Assembly (NCBI GenBank): GCA_033762735.1
Contig: JANRLJ010000218.1
Location: 27,175 to 91,174, forward strand
Source of the DNA: JANRLJ01 sp033762735
GTDB taxonomy: Bacteria > Chloroflexota > Anaerolineae > Aggregatilineales > Phototrophicaceae
Direction: 5' to 3'
Length of the DNA stretch: 64,000 bases
The notes below the pieces were generated by a model, which worked only from the letters and a program-made list of their open reading frames with translations, made no database searches and was not told where the DNA came from. The position numbers and the translations under genes are program-made. Below, one piece after another: positions 16,161 to 24,309 of the stretch; positions within the stretch are counted from its first letter, which is position 1; each line of letters starts with the position of its first letter.

Positions 16161-17143
16161 TGGATGGTCGCCTGATCTTTCACGGAATCGACGTTTCACA
16201 TCAACGCCTGGTCGAGCTGACCTTACTTGCCGATCAGTGTAAACCGTTTTATGATTGGGTGGAACAAATTTTCCAGCAGGAGCTTCGCTCCACGAAAGTG
16301 CTCGATCAGCTTTTGCAGACAGCATCGCTGCCCGATCTTCAAAACGCCCTGACGATGTGCTATACCGCCCGCGATGATCTGCCAAAGCTGTTTGACGGCT
16401 TAGGGCGCACCTACCCTCACACAAGAGCCTGCTACTATTTTTTTGCGTGGATGATTCGGGATGCGCCGCAGCAGCGTCTAGCGCCACTTATTCAGCGAAT
16501 TGTCCGTCAGTCAGGGAAAAATCGGGTTGTCGTTGAAATTGAGGTTCTGGCATCGCTGATTTATGATTATCGGGGAAATGTACGCTCTTTTGCCTGGGAA
16601 GCAGTCCGTGAAATTATCATCGACCGTCTGGAAGGTTCGCGGCGAAGCCTTAAAGGACACCAGAAAGAGGTGATCGTGCGAACGGCACTGCTGACCGCTT
16701 TCCAGACCTACTATGCACAATACCAGAACTACGGCATTTACGCAGATATCGCGATGACACAAAGCCAGATGAAAGCGGGGAGCGAAACGGTAGATGTTGT
16801 TGCCCGCTTACTCGATAATGAGGGCAGGCAAGTTCGCAGGGTTTTAGTGCCGATCAAGACTCGTGAGACGGAAGGGGGCGGTCATGCTCATCTTTTCAGC
16901 CGTGATCTTAGCGCCGCGCTTTCTACCATGCGAACAAGCAGCCCCAACGACTTCATCGCTGTTATTCTGGTGGCAAAGAACTGGTCGCCCCGTGAAGTGG
17001 AAGTACTGAGTGAACAGGTTGACCATCTTGCTTTTTTCGATCTGTCACCGGGTGAGTTTGTACACTTCCATGCCGTTGAGCAAGGACGGCTGAACACCTT
17101 TGTCGCTTCCATTCTTCAAGGAAATTTTGTGAAACGAGCCTGA
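16160..17143 (+). CDS. Putative type II restriction endonuclease
   Basis: 327 aa, no confident family. Evidence is mainly context: it ends 3 nt before a DNA methyltransferase gene and is less GC-rich than the flanking genes. A candidate PD-(D/E)xK-like core is SETVDVVARL followed about 15 residues on by VPIKTRETEGGGHA (D-x-n-K), which would hold the metal and catalytic Lys. It starts with a one-base TAATG overlap with the peptidase, an unusual coupling for a toxic enzyme. Alternatives are a non-nuclease R-M accessory protein. Role inferred: cleaves unmodified DNA at the site protected by the adjacent enzyme. Confidence 0.62.
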   Translation: MDGRLIFHGIDVSHQRLVELTLLADQCKPFYDWVEQIFQQELRSTKVLDQLLQTASLPDLQNALTMCYTARDDLPKLFDGLGRTYPHTRACYYFFAWMIRDAPQQRLAPLIQRIVRQSGKNRVVVEIEVLASLIYDYRGNVRSFAWEAVREIIIDRLEGSRRSLKGHQKEVIVRTALLTAFQTYYAQYQNYGIYADIAMTQSQMKAGSETVDVVARLLDNEGRQVRRVLVPIKTRETEGGGHAHLFSRDLSAALSTMRTSSPNDFIAVILVAKNWSPREVEVLSEQVDHLAFFDLSPGEFVHFHAVEQGRLNTFVASILQGNFVKRA

Positions 17144-17146
17144 CGA

Positions 17147-18031
17147 ATGCACGAATCTGACGTTGATAGAGTTCTTCTGGGCGATAGTTGGGCGCTTTCT
17201 AAAACGCTTCCTTCGGAGGCGGTGCAGTGCATCGTCACCAGCCCACCTTACTTCGGCCACCGCAATTACACCGGGTCAGATGCACTCAAACCGTTCGAGT
17301 TCGGCCAGGAAAAATCGCCTGCTGAATACGTGGAAAAGCTGCAAACGCTGTTCACCGAATTTAAGCGTGTGTTGAAACCGAATGGAACAGTATGGCTCAA
17401 CCTGGGGGATAGCTACCGCGACCAGCAGTTACTCGGCATTCCCTGGCGTGTGGCACTGGCTTTGCAGGATGCGGGCTACTACCTGCGCAGTGAAATTATC
17501 TGGCATAAACCCAACGCGATGCCCTCCTCCGTGAAAAACCGCCCAACCACTGCCCATGAGCACCTTTTTCTGCTGACGAGAAGCGATCAATACTATTACG
17601 ATGCCGACGCAATCCGAGAGCCGCACGTCACCTTTTCGGAAAAATCGCGGATGCGAGGTGGGCGTGGTCACTTTGGGAAGCGCAACAGCACACCCGAAAA
17701 CGGCAAGAATAAGCAAAATCCCAACCTCCACGATGGACGCTGGGATCAGGCCTTCCATCCTAATGGCAGGAACAAGCGCACCGTGTGGGAAATTCCGCTG
17801 GGGAAATTTCGGGAAGCGCACTTTGCCGTCTTCCCAGAGACATTGGTCGAAACCTGCCTGCTTGCCGGAAGTGCTGCTGGTGATTTGGTGCTTGATCCTT
17901 TTATGGGTTCGGGAACAACAGCGCTGGTTGCCAAAAGGCTGGGGCGCAACTTCCTGGGCATTGAACTCGTTCCTGAATATGCAGAAATGACGATGAGGCG
18001 CATTCGTGAAGTTCAGCCTGTTCTGCTTTAA
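17147..18031 (+). CDS. Site-specific DNA methyltransferase (probable N4-cytosine/N6-adenine, beta order)
   Basis: 294 aa. The catalytic motif IV comes first (IVTSPPYFGHRNY, about residue 30) and the AdoMet-binding motif I is near the C terminus (LDPFMGSGTTALVAKRLGRNFLGIEL), which is the beta-class order. S-P-P-Y favours N4-methylcytosine, though some N6-adenine enzymes share it. The middle (about 160-215: SRMRGGRGHFGKRNST...) is a likely target-recognition region. It starts 3 nt after the putative nuclease stop, so they form one R-M unit. Lower GC than neighbours suggests horizontal acquisition. Its last 26 nt overlap the proposed GTG start of the WD40 gene. Confidence 0.92.
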   Translation: MHESDVDRVLLGDSWALSKTLPSEAVQCIVTSPPYFGHRNYTGSDALKPFEFGQEKSPAEYVEKLQTLFTEFKRVLKPNGTVWLNLGDSYRDQQLLGIPWRVALALQDAGYYLRSEIIWHKPNAMPSSVKNRPTTAHEHLFLLTRSDQYYYDADAIREPHVTFSEKSRMRGGRGHFGKRNSTPENGKNKQNPNLHDGRWDQAFHPNGRNKRTVWEIPLGKFREAHFAVFPETLVETCLLAGSAAGDLVLDPFMGSGTTALVAKRLGRNFLGIELVPEYAEMTMRRIREVQPVLL

Positions 18032-18998
18032 CACGTTCGCCACTTTGATAATGGTTGTCCTCACAGGTGGTTTTAATGTAGAGGTTCAATCAGAAAATGT
18101 ATTGCAGCCCCTCGCCACACTCGAAGGCCACATCGACCGGGTGAACGCGGTCGCTTTCTCGCCCGATGGAACGCTGCTGGTATCGGGCAGTGATGACGCC
18201 AGTGTGCGCCTGTGGGATGTGGCCGAACGTGCCGCGCTTGGTGAGTATTATGAGCACGCCTCCTTTGTGAAGGACATTGTCTTTGCAGAAGACGGCTTCT
18301 ATTCCGCCTCGTGGGATCGCAGCGTCATCGAATGGCAGATGAGCGCGGAGGGTACGTCCCCCATCAATACGCTGTCCGGTTATCTGGGTGCGCTCGACCG
18401 ACTCGCCTACCGCGACTCGCGGCTGGCGGTGGGCGTGGGCGATGGCAGTGTGCAGGTGGTGGATGCTGAAAGCCGCGAGACACTGCTTCGGATGCGGGTC
18501 GAGGGCGGCTTGCAGGTGACGGCGGTCGCGTTGAACGAGACACTGCTGGTGACGGCGGCGGGCTTCCCCGGCGAAGGGGCGCAGGTCTGGGATATCGAGA
18601 CGGGCGACTCCGTGAGTGTGCTGCCCATCGAAGGCACGGTGACAAGCATCCTGTTTCTGGAGGATGCCCTACTCGCGCTGGCGACCGAACGCGGCGACGT
18701 GACCCTCTGGGATGTGAGCGACGCTGCTGTGCCCGTGCAGACAGGCTCATTCACGGTCGAAGGCTGGATTACGTCGCTGGCGTATGAGTCTGAATCGGAC
18801 ATCCTCTGGCTCGGTCTGCTGGAAGGCCGAGTCGAGGGCTGGCGGCTTGAGAACGCGGAACGTACTGCCTCGTTTACTGCCCATGATGGCGCGGTGAATG
18901 ACATCGCCATCACGACTGCTGTTGAACCGCCGCTGCTGGCGTCTGCCGGGGAGGATGGGCTGGTCAGGCTGTGGACGCTGCCGCCTGCCCAGCCATAG
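18006..18998 (+). CDS. Secreted WD40-repeat protein
   Basis: About 330 aa. A GTG at 18006 gives a hydrophobic leader (FSLFCFNTFATLIMVVLTGG) that may be a signal sequence; an ATG at 18051 is an alternative. At least five or six beta-propeller blades follow. The first is textbook (LEGHIDRVNAVAFSPDGTLLVSGSDDASVRLWD) and the last is FTAHDGAVNDIAI...SAGEDGLVRLWTL; the middle blades are degenerate. It is probably a protein-binding scaffold outside the membrane. The 26-nt overlap with the methyltransferase suggests the R-M pair replaced the original 5' end or promoter. A strong terminator follows 28 nt after the stop. Confidence 0.85.
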   Translation: MKFSLFCFNTFATLIMVVLTGGFNVEVQSENVLQPLATLEGHIDRVNAVAFSPDGTLLVSGSDDASVRLWDVAERAALGEYYEHASFVKDIVFAEDGFYSASWDRSVIEWQMSAEGTSPINTLSGYLGALDRLAYRDSRLAVGVGDGSVQVVDAESRETLLRMRVEGGLQVTAVALNETLLVTAAGFPGEGAQVWDIETGDSVSVLPIEGTVTSILFLEDALLALATERGDVTLWDVSDAAVPVQTGSFTVEGWITSLAYESESDILWLGLLEGRVEGWRLENAERTASFTAHDGAVNDIAITTAVEPPLLASAGEDGLVRLWTLPPAQP

Positions 18999-19026
18999 CA
19001 TCGGCCAGGAAATCTGCTGTTACAGG

Positions 19027-19056
19027 GAGCATGGGACATCAGGCCATGCTCTTTTT
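19027..19056 (+). terminator. Intrinsic terminator after WD40 gene
   Basis: Perfect 8-bp stem GAGCATGG/CCATGCTC, 9-nt loop, then TTTTT. It ends the peptidase/R-M/WD40 transcription unit. Confidence 0.88.
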
Positions 19057-19141
19057 ACGCTCTTAAGTTAAATAGAACAATATTCATAATTTTTTTATAA
19101 CAAATTCAGAGGTCTATCATCCAGTCTGAGGGGTCTTTTTG

Positions 19142-19147
19142 TATAAT
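19142..19147 (+). promoter_or_regulatory. -10 box for the DICT/BLUF genes
   Basis: A consensus TATAAT lies in an AT-rich stretch (19075-19147) directly after the terminator and about 50 nt before the DICT gene start. No good -35 is visible at the right spacing, so activation by a regulator is possible. Confidence 0.45.
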
Positions 19148-19194
19148 CCCCCTACATCTTATTGTTATCCCTTCACAATACAGAAAGCACAGCC

Positions 19195-19701
19195 TTGAAA
19201 ACGTTAGCCCTCGATTCATCGTTCTCCGTTTACGGGCTGGTGAACCAATTCAGCATCCATAACATCATCGCCAGCGATATCCGCCTCCTCACGCACTGGT
19301 CACATCAGATCGAAGTTCAGGCGCGTGAAAAAGCCCTTCCGGTCGATTTTTTCGCCGCCTTTCAACAACTGCATCACTTCCTGTCCGTCAGCCAGCACTA
19401 CCAGGCGTTAGCCGCCACTGCCCGCAGCGTGACGATTTTCGGCGAACCCGATGTTTTCGTGCCGTCGTATGCCGGGATTCAGGTCGTCGCGTTACACCGT
19501 CATGCTGTGCTGGCGCGGGAATGGTTCGTGATCGCTGCGCATCCGACGTTTGCCCGTGCCGTCATCGCTCGCGAGACGACGCCGCCAGGTACGCCGCGCC
19601 AGAAGCGCCTGTTTGAAGGCATCCTGACGAGCGATCCCGCACTGGTGGATGAGGTCGCCCATGCCATTCAGGCGCATCTTGGGGCTGCCGCCACCTCCTG
19701 A
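19195..19701 (+). CDS. DICT-like sensory-domain protein
   Basis: 168 aa from a TTG at 19195; a TTG at 19162 would be almost leaderless relative to the predicted -10 box. The sequence SSFSVYGLVNQFSIHNIIASDIRLLTHWSHQIEVQ with a following FGEPD and LAREWFVIAAHPTFARAVIARE matches my recollection of the DICT domain. That domain was described in cyanobacterial and other bacterial signalling proteins and was proposed to be linked to light responses. A BLUF gene follows after 46 nt on the same strand, which fits a light-signalling pair. No output domain is present. I am moderately sure of the family name and sure that the gene is real. Confidence 0.62.
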   Translation: MKTLALDSSFSVYGLVNQFSIHNIIASDIRLLTHWSHQIEVQAREKALPVDFFAAFQQLHHFLSVSQHYQALAATARSVTIFGEPDVFVPSYAGIQVVALHRHAVLAREWFVIAAHPTFARAVIARETTPPGTPRQKRLFEGILTSDPALVDEVAHAIQAHLGAAATS

Positions 19702-19747
19702 CACTCATTTATCCAACCGTCATCACGTTGAACACTGGAGACACCCA

Positions 19748-20179
19748 ATGTTGATTCATCTGATTTACGCCAGCACCGCCGCCCGCCCCATGAATGACGC
19801 TGAACTGCTCGCCCTGCTGCAAAAGTCGCGGACGAACAACGCGAAGCGCGGCATCCGGGGGATGCTGCTCTATCAGGACGGCAATTTTTTGCAGGTGCTG
19901 GAAGGCGAGGAAAGCGTCGTTACCGAAGTGTATGAGCGCATCGAGCAGGACCCGCGCCACTACGACGTGTCGCTGATTATGAAACGCCCGATCAGCGACC
20001 CGATGTTCGACGAATGGGAGATGGGCTTTACGAATCTGGATGCTGAAAAGGATGATTTGCAGGAGGTGCCCGGTTACACCGATTTCCTTGCACAGCCCTT
20101 TGACCCGGCGAAGCTGTCCGAAAATCCATCCAAAGCGTTCATCTTCCTGAACACGTTCCGGGCGTTTGGCCTGCGGTGA
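19748..20179 (+). CDS. Short BLUF-domain blue-light sensor (third copy)
   Basis: 143 aa from ATG 19748 (CTGGAGACACCC upstream). BLUF residues are the Tyr in LIHLIYAST, the Asn in SRTNN, the switch Gln in NFLQVLEGEE and the Trp in DEWEMGF. It differs more from the tandem pair at 3302/3842 than those do from each other, notably in the N-terminal MLIHLIYAS and the C-terminal FIFLNTFRAFGLR. It follows the DICT-like gene by 46 nt, so the DICT protein is a candidate partner. FAD binding and blue-light switching are expected from the family. Confidence 0.93.
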   Translation: MLIHLIYASTAARPMNDAELLALLQKSRTNNAKRGIRGMLLYQDGNFLQVLEGEESVVTEVYERIEQDPRHYDVSLIMKRPISDPMFDEWEMGFTNLDAEKDDLQEVPGYTDFLAQPFDPAKLSENPSKAFIFLNTFRAFGLR

Positions 20180-20312
20180 ATGAGATGATTGTCTGTTCGT
20201 AAGGACACGGCAGCCGTGTCCCTGCGACTTTATCCATTCATGAGTGGGGCGTGTATAGGCGTCTGCTTCACGTCCCCACTCAGTACTCATCACTCACTAC
20301 TCGGTACTTTCT

Positions 20313-21422
20313 TTACCGCACCGGCACCGTGCCAATCGCCCCGCGCACCGTGACGAAATCCGCGTCGATCCAACCGACCTGGCCGTTCCAGCGGATGTGC
20401 AGCCAGTGGCTTTGCCCGCCCTGCACCGTGCGACCGAGGATGGACACCTGATCGCCCCAGGGAACCTGCCCCAGGCTTTGTGAGCGCACCGAAGGCCGCC
20501 GCCGCAGGTTCATATAAGCGCGCGGTGCACCAATCACCCCCGTGTCTGAGGCGGCATCAATCGCCTCGAATTCCGTCGCCTGGAACGGCAGCAGATTCAC
20601 ATCCACATTGATCTGCAAATAACGCCCCGATGCCCAGCCGACTCGCTCGCCCGCCTGCACCAGATACCACGTAAACGTGCCGCCTTCGTCCGTATTCCGC
20701 GCCAGCACCGGGTAGGAGGTGCTCGGACGCAGCACACCGACCAGCGACGCCCCCAGGTAGGGGCCGCTGCGCAGTGACAACCCGCGCACATTCACCACCT
20801 GCGCTTGCGGCCCGGTCGGGACGGGAGTCGCACCGGGGACACCGGGCGCCCCAGGAAAACCAGGCGTGCCGGGGAAGCCGGGGGTGCTGCCGGGGAAACC
20901 GGGCGTGGTTGGAGCGCCCGCGCCGAACGTCCAGTAAAGCTGGAGCACGGCGGTCGAAGTCAGTTCGATCCAATCGACCTGAAGCTGATAGGTTCCAGCG
21001 GTGTTGATGGTCACATTGAAGGTATACGTCCCCGGCACGTCAGCATTGGTAATCAGGGGTGTGCCGCTCAGGTATACGTCGGCCTGGTCATCGACCACCA
21101 GCGTGAAGGTGTACGTCCCGGCATTGAACTGCTGTGTGGACGTAAACCGCGCCGACCAGTTATCGGGGCTGGGCAGGCCGGGGTTCGCGCCTGCGCCGTT
21201 ATTGGGGAAGTCAATAAAGTTAAAGTTCAAGCCGTTGGGATAGGTGCCTGTGCCGACCTGATTGGTGAAATTGGTCGAGTTAAAGAACGCGCCTGACCAG
21301 TTCGTGCCGTAGGTCGGCCCCTGTGCAATGACGGTATTGGCTGACCATGCCCATCCCAGCGCACCCAGCAGCGCCAGTCCGAGCGCCAGCGCAGCCATCA
21401 ACCGGACTCGTCTAAGCAACAT
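20313..21422 (-). CDS. Secreted PA14/SH3-domain protein with collagen-like linker
   Basis: 369 aa from ATG 21422 with GGAGGG upstream. A signal peptide (MLLRRVRLMAALALGLALL...VIAQ) is followed by a PA14-like beta domain (about 35-175: GTNWSGAFFNSTNFTNQVGTG, then FTLVVDDQADVYLSGTPLI). Next comes a Gly-x-Y collagen-like linker (repeats of GFPGTP/GAPGVP), then two bacterial SH3 domains (about 205-275 and 300-365, the latter ending HIRWNGQVGWIDADFV). PA14 domains often bind glycans and SH3b domains bind cell wall, so it may anchor to or recognise surface polymers. A smaller PA14 protein is at 34078. It is a single-gene unit. Confidence 0.85.
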   Translation of the reverse strand: MLLRRVRLMAALALGLALLGALGWAWSANTVIAQGPTYGTNWSGAFFNSTNFTNQVGTGTYPNGLNFNFIDFPNNGAGANPGLPSPDNWSARFTSTQQFNAGTYTFTLVVDDQADVYLSGTPLITNADVPGTYTFNVTINTAGTYQLQVDWIELTSTAVLQLYWTFGAGAPTTPGFPGSTPGFPGTPGFPGAPGVPGATPVPTGPQAQVVNVRGLSLRSGPYLGASLVGVLRPSTSYPVLARNTDEGGTFTWYLVQAGERVGWASGRYLQINVDVNLLPFQATEFEAIDAASDTGVIGAPRAYMNLRRRPSVRSQSLGQVPWGDQVSILGRTVQGGQSHWLHIRWNGQVGWIDADFVTVRGAIGTVPVR

Positions 21423-21626
21423 CTCATGTCCCTCCGGTGGTAAAAGCGTTACATTATTATGATAAATGCAGCCTTGCATCCGCGAAAACGGCGCCCGCAG
21501 CCCTGCAACTTCATTCCGCAAATCGCGTATAGATCATAGTATACAACGCACCGACAGATTCACACGCAAGTGCATCTAGCCCGTTAGTCATAGAGACACG
21601 ACGATTCTCAGGAGGAGAAGAACACC

Positions 21627-21980
21627 ATGAGTGAACAACCGCAGCAGAACCCGGAAGGCAACCGCCGCACGATCAGCGAAGAACTGGAAGTCGCGGGCGG
21701 CCAGTTGGTCGATAAGCTCCAGGAAGTCATGAAGCAGGGCAACGTCCGCCGCATCATCATCCGCAGCGCCGATGATCGCGTCCTGCTGGAAACCACGCTC
21801 ACCGTCGGCACTATCGCGGGCGGTGCGCTGGCGCTGGTCGGCGGTCTGCCGCTGGCGGTGCTGGCCGTGATCGCGGCGGCAGTGGCGCGCGTGCGGGTCG
21901 AAATCGTGCGCGAACTGATCGACGGCGATCTGCTGCCCGACGACGGCAAGCGCAAGATCGAAATCGCCGCCGAAGAATAA
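21627..21980 (+). CDS. DUF4342-like small protein
   Basis: 117 aa with AGGAGGAGAA just upstream. An acidic helical start (RRTISEELEVAGGQLVDKLQEVMKQGNVRRIIIRS) leads into DDRVLLETTLTVGTIAGGALALVGGLPLAVLAVIAAAVARVRVEIVRE. This pattern of a positively charged patch plus one hydrophobic helical hairpin is that of DUF4342 proteins. Function is unknown; membrane association is likely. It stands alone between two convergent or divergent neighbours. Confidence 0.75.
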   Translation: MSEQPQQNPEGNRRTISEELEVAGGQLVDKLQEVMKQGNVRRIIIRSADDRVLLETTLTVGTIAGGALALVGGLPLAVLAVIAAAVARVRVEIVRELIDGDLLPDDGKRKIEIAAEE

Positions 21981-21987
21981 GCAGCAG

Positions 21988-22066
21988 CCCTCATCCCCCC
22001 GCCCCCTTCTCCCTCAGGGAGAAGGGGGAGAGAAACACTTCAGCACCTCTTGCGGGGATGAGGGCG
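21988..22066. repeat. CCCTCATCC/CTCTCCC-type dispersed repeat
   Basis: Starts CCCTCATCCCCC and ends GGGGATGAGGG, with an inner CTTCTCCCTCAGGGAGAAGG palindrome. It occupies the gap between the convergent DUF4342 and DUF3592 genes and may act as a bidirectional terminator. Confidence 0.75.
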
Positions 22067-22075
22067 CTACATCCC

Positions 22076-22594
22076 TCAACCACCCTTCACCAGCGGCTGC
22101 AAAAACGAGTTCGGGTCAGCCAGCAGAATCCACACCGCAGAGAAAATCCCCACAATCAGCAGAATCAGCAGCGCCCCCCACAGACAGCCCTGGTTCGACC
22201 GGGCGCTCATCTCCAGCACCGCCTGCGATGGCCTGCGTGGATTGTAGTAGACCGTGACCGTCTTCCCCGGCGGATAGGCCTGTATCTGCTGTTCGATCCT
22301 GGCGCGGCTGCCCTGGGTGAGCGTCAGCCCAGGTGCCATCCGATCTGCCTCGTAGCGTTTCCCATCGACCATGTATTCATACACGACCTGCGGATAGTAG
22401 CCGTTGTCGCCGTCGTCCATCACGTCTGCCCGCAGGACGCGCCCGGTCGTCTGCCGCCACGCGCCGCGCTGTCCGGCAAATCGCAGCCGACCGATCAACC
22501 AGAACAGCAGCATCACCACTGCGATGAACACAAACGGCGACATCAGCAGGGCTAACAGTTGAATTTCCTCGCGCATCCACAGCTCGTTCAGCAT
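22076..22594 (-). CDS. DUF3592 membrane protein
   Basis: 172 aa from ATG 22594 with GGAG 7 nt upstream. An N-terminal membrane helix (LLALLMSPFVFIAVVMLLFWLIG) is followed by a beta-rich domain with TTGRVLRADV, YPQVVYEYMVDGKRYEADRM and the hallmark YPPGKTVTVYYNPRRPSQAVLE. A second membrane helix lies near the C terminus. The Y-x-P-G-x-x-V-x-V-x-Y-N-P motif is diagnostic of DUF3592. The role of the family is unknown. It is divergent from mgtE. Confidence 0.85.
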   Translation of the reverse strand: MLNELWMREEIQLLALLMSPFVFIAVVMLLFWLIGRLRFAGQRGAWRQTTGRVLRADVMDDGDNGYYPQVVYEYMVDGKRYEADRMAPGLTLTQGSRARIEQQIQAYPPGKTVTVYYNPRRPSQAVLEMSARSNQGCLWGALLILLIVGIFSAVWILLADPNSFLQPLVKGG

Positions 22595-22676
22595 CGCAGG
22601 CTCCGTAGGGTGAACAGGCACAGGCGAAGTATGCTCAGGTGGTGGCAAAGGCGCAACCTCGCCCGGTCACTGGTTA

Positions 22677-22705
22677 TTGCCCCTGCGAAGGTGCGGCGCT
22701 ATAGT
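22677..22705 (+). promoter_or_regulatory. Promoter of mgtE leader
   Basis: -35 TTGCCC (22677-22682), 17-nt spacer, -10 TATAGT (22700-22705). The start would fall near 22712, leaving a leader of about 68 nt that contains a terminator. Confidence 0.55.
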
Positions 22706-22722
22706 TCTGCTGGACGCACAAG

Positions 22723-22749
22723 CGCCCCACATCCGGGGCGTCTTTTTTT
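22723..22749 (+). terminator. Terminator/attenuator hairpin in mgtE leader
   Basis: CGCCCC/GGGGCG stem with a 6-nt loop followed by TCTTTTTTT. It lies 11 nt after the predicted start of transcription and 30 nt before the mgtE ATG. No upstream gene on this strand needs a terminator here, so premature termination of mgtE is likely. An upstream GGACGC can pair with GCGTC and offers an alternative fold. Confidence 0.7.
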
Positions 22750-22779
22750 GAGTCGGCCTCGTGCCGAAAAGGGGGCAGT

Positions 22780-24156
22780 ATGAGCGACGGCTATTCCACC
22801 CATACCACCGCAACCGAACGCCGCATCCGTGAGCTGCTGGAAGCCCAGCAGTTGAACGAGCTGCGGGCACTGGTGAATGACGAATATGCCCCCGACCTGG
22901 CCGACGTGCTGGAACGCCTTGACGAAGACGAACAGTTGAAAGTGTTCGGTCTGCTTGAGATTGATATGGCGATTGACGTGCTGCATGAACTGGGGCGACA
23001 GGCCACCCGCCACATCCTCTCCGGCATTCCAGCGGCGAGGGTCGGCGATCTGCTGGATGAAATGCCGATGGACGACGCGGCCAGCATCCTGATCGAAGAT
23101 GTGCCCGATATGCAGGAAGAATTTCTGGCGGAGATGGAACCTGCCGACGCCGCCGAAGTGCGCGACCTGCTGCAATATCCGCCCAAGAGCGCGGGACGGC
23201 TGATGACCGAGAAGTTCGCGCGGATTCGCCCCGAAGCGACCGTGCAGGACGTGATGGCGCATCTGCGCAAAATCGACCCCGAAGTCGAGACGATTTCGGA
23301 CGTGTACGCGCTCGACCCACAAGGGCGGCTGGCAGGGGTGGCGTCGCTGCGGCAGTTGGTCACGGCAGACCCGCAGCAGCGTATCAGGGAAATCATGGCG
23401 ACCGACCTGATTACGGTCGCGCCGGACACCGATCAGGAGGATGTGGCGCGGCTGGTGGCACGGTATGATTTTCTCGCCATTCCGGTCGTGACAAGCGACC
23501 TCAGGATGCTCGGCATTATCACGGTTGATGACGTGATTCATGTGCTGGTGGAAGAAAGCGCCGAGGATGCGCTGCGCTTCGGCGGTGTGGAGGGCGCGGT
23601 CGGCCTCATCAGCCAGCCCTATTTCACTGTCCCCCTCAACAAGGTGATTCGCTCCCGGCTGGGGTGGCTGCTGCTGCTGTTCGTGGCGGAGACGTTCACG
23701 GGCATGGTGCTGCGCGGCTATGAATCGCAGTTAGCACAGGTCACGGCGCTGTCCTTCTTCATCCCACTGCTGATCGGCACGGGCGGGAATACGGGCGCAC
23801 AGACGGTTTCCACGATTATTCGGGCGCTGGCGCTGAAGGAGGTGCGTCTGTCTGACGGGATGCGCGTCCTGGCGCGGGAGATGGGCAGCGGTCTGCTGCT
23901 CGGCACACTGCTGGGGACGGTCGGTTTTTTTCGGGCGCTGCTGTGGGGGAGCGGCTTCGGGCTGTCGCTGGTGGTGGGGCTGAGTGTGCTGGCGATCTGC
24001 GCCTGGGCCAACACCATCGGCTCCCTGATTCCGCTGATCGCCACCCGCTTCAAAATCGACCCGGCCATCGTCTCCGCCCCGCTCATCACCACGCTGGTGG
24101 GCGCGACCGGGCTGGCGATTTACCTCACCATTGCCACGATTATCCTGAGGTTGTAA
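22780..24156 (+). CDS. mgtE: Magnesium transporter MgtE
   Basis: 458 aa, full length. It has an N-terminal superhelical MgtE_N domain (about 1-130, many DDAASILIED-like acidic turns) and two CBS domains (about 135-255, with MTEKFARIRPEATVQDV and IMATDLITVAPDT). A C-terminal five-helix membrane domain (about 290-458) carries FFIPLLIGTGGNTGAQTVSTIIRALAL, the pore signature, and TRFKIDPAIVSAPLITT. MgtE is a Mg2+ channel gated by Mg2+ binding to the cytosolic domains. GGGGG precedes the ATG. Expression may be reduced by the leader terminator at 22723. Confidence 0.97.
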   Translation: MSDGYSTHTTATERRIRELLEAQQLNELRALVNDEYAPDLADVLERLDEDEQLKVFGLLEIDMAIDVLHELGRQATRHILSGIPAARVGDLLDEMPMDDAASILIEDVPDMQEEFLAEMEPADAAEVRDLLQYPPKSAGRLMTEKFARIRPEATVQDVMAHLRKIDPEVETISDVYALDPQGRLAGVASLRQLVTADPQQRIREIMATDLITVAPDTDQEDVARLVARYDFLAIPVVTSDLRMLGIITVDDVIHVLVEESAEDALRFGGVEGAVGLISQPYFTVPLNKVIRSRLGWLLLLFVAETFTGMVLRGYESQLAQVTALSFFIPLLIGTGGNTGAQTVSTIIRALALKEVRLSDGMRVLAREMGSGLLLGTLLGTVGFFRALLWGSGFGLSLVVGLSVLAICAWANTIGSLIPLIATRFKIDPAIVSAPLITTLVGATGLAIYLTIATIILRL

Positions 24157-24309
24157 CTTCAACATAAAAACTTTCTGAAATCGAGCATGGTGCTTCTCGT
24201 CCTCAATAAATTTCCTGTGCTTTACGCGCAAAGATCGTGTACAATCGGGGTTGTGTCTTTCGTGCGCTTTATTCCCAAAAAGCTGCGTTCCTCAACAGGA
24301 GAGTAACCG

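Noticed and set aside
22595..22779. M-box (ykoK) Mg2+ riboswitch upstream of mgtE
   Set aside because: The predicted leader is only about 68 nt and I could not match the conserved aptamer words (GGUGAGGCUCC, GACGCCAAUGGG). Only a terminator hairpin is supported.
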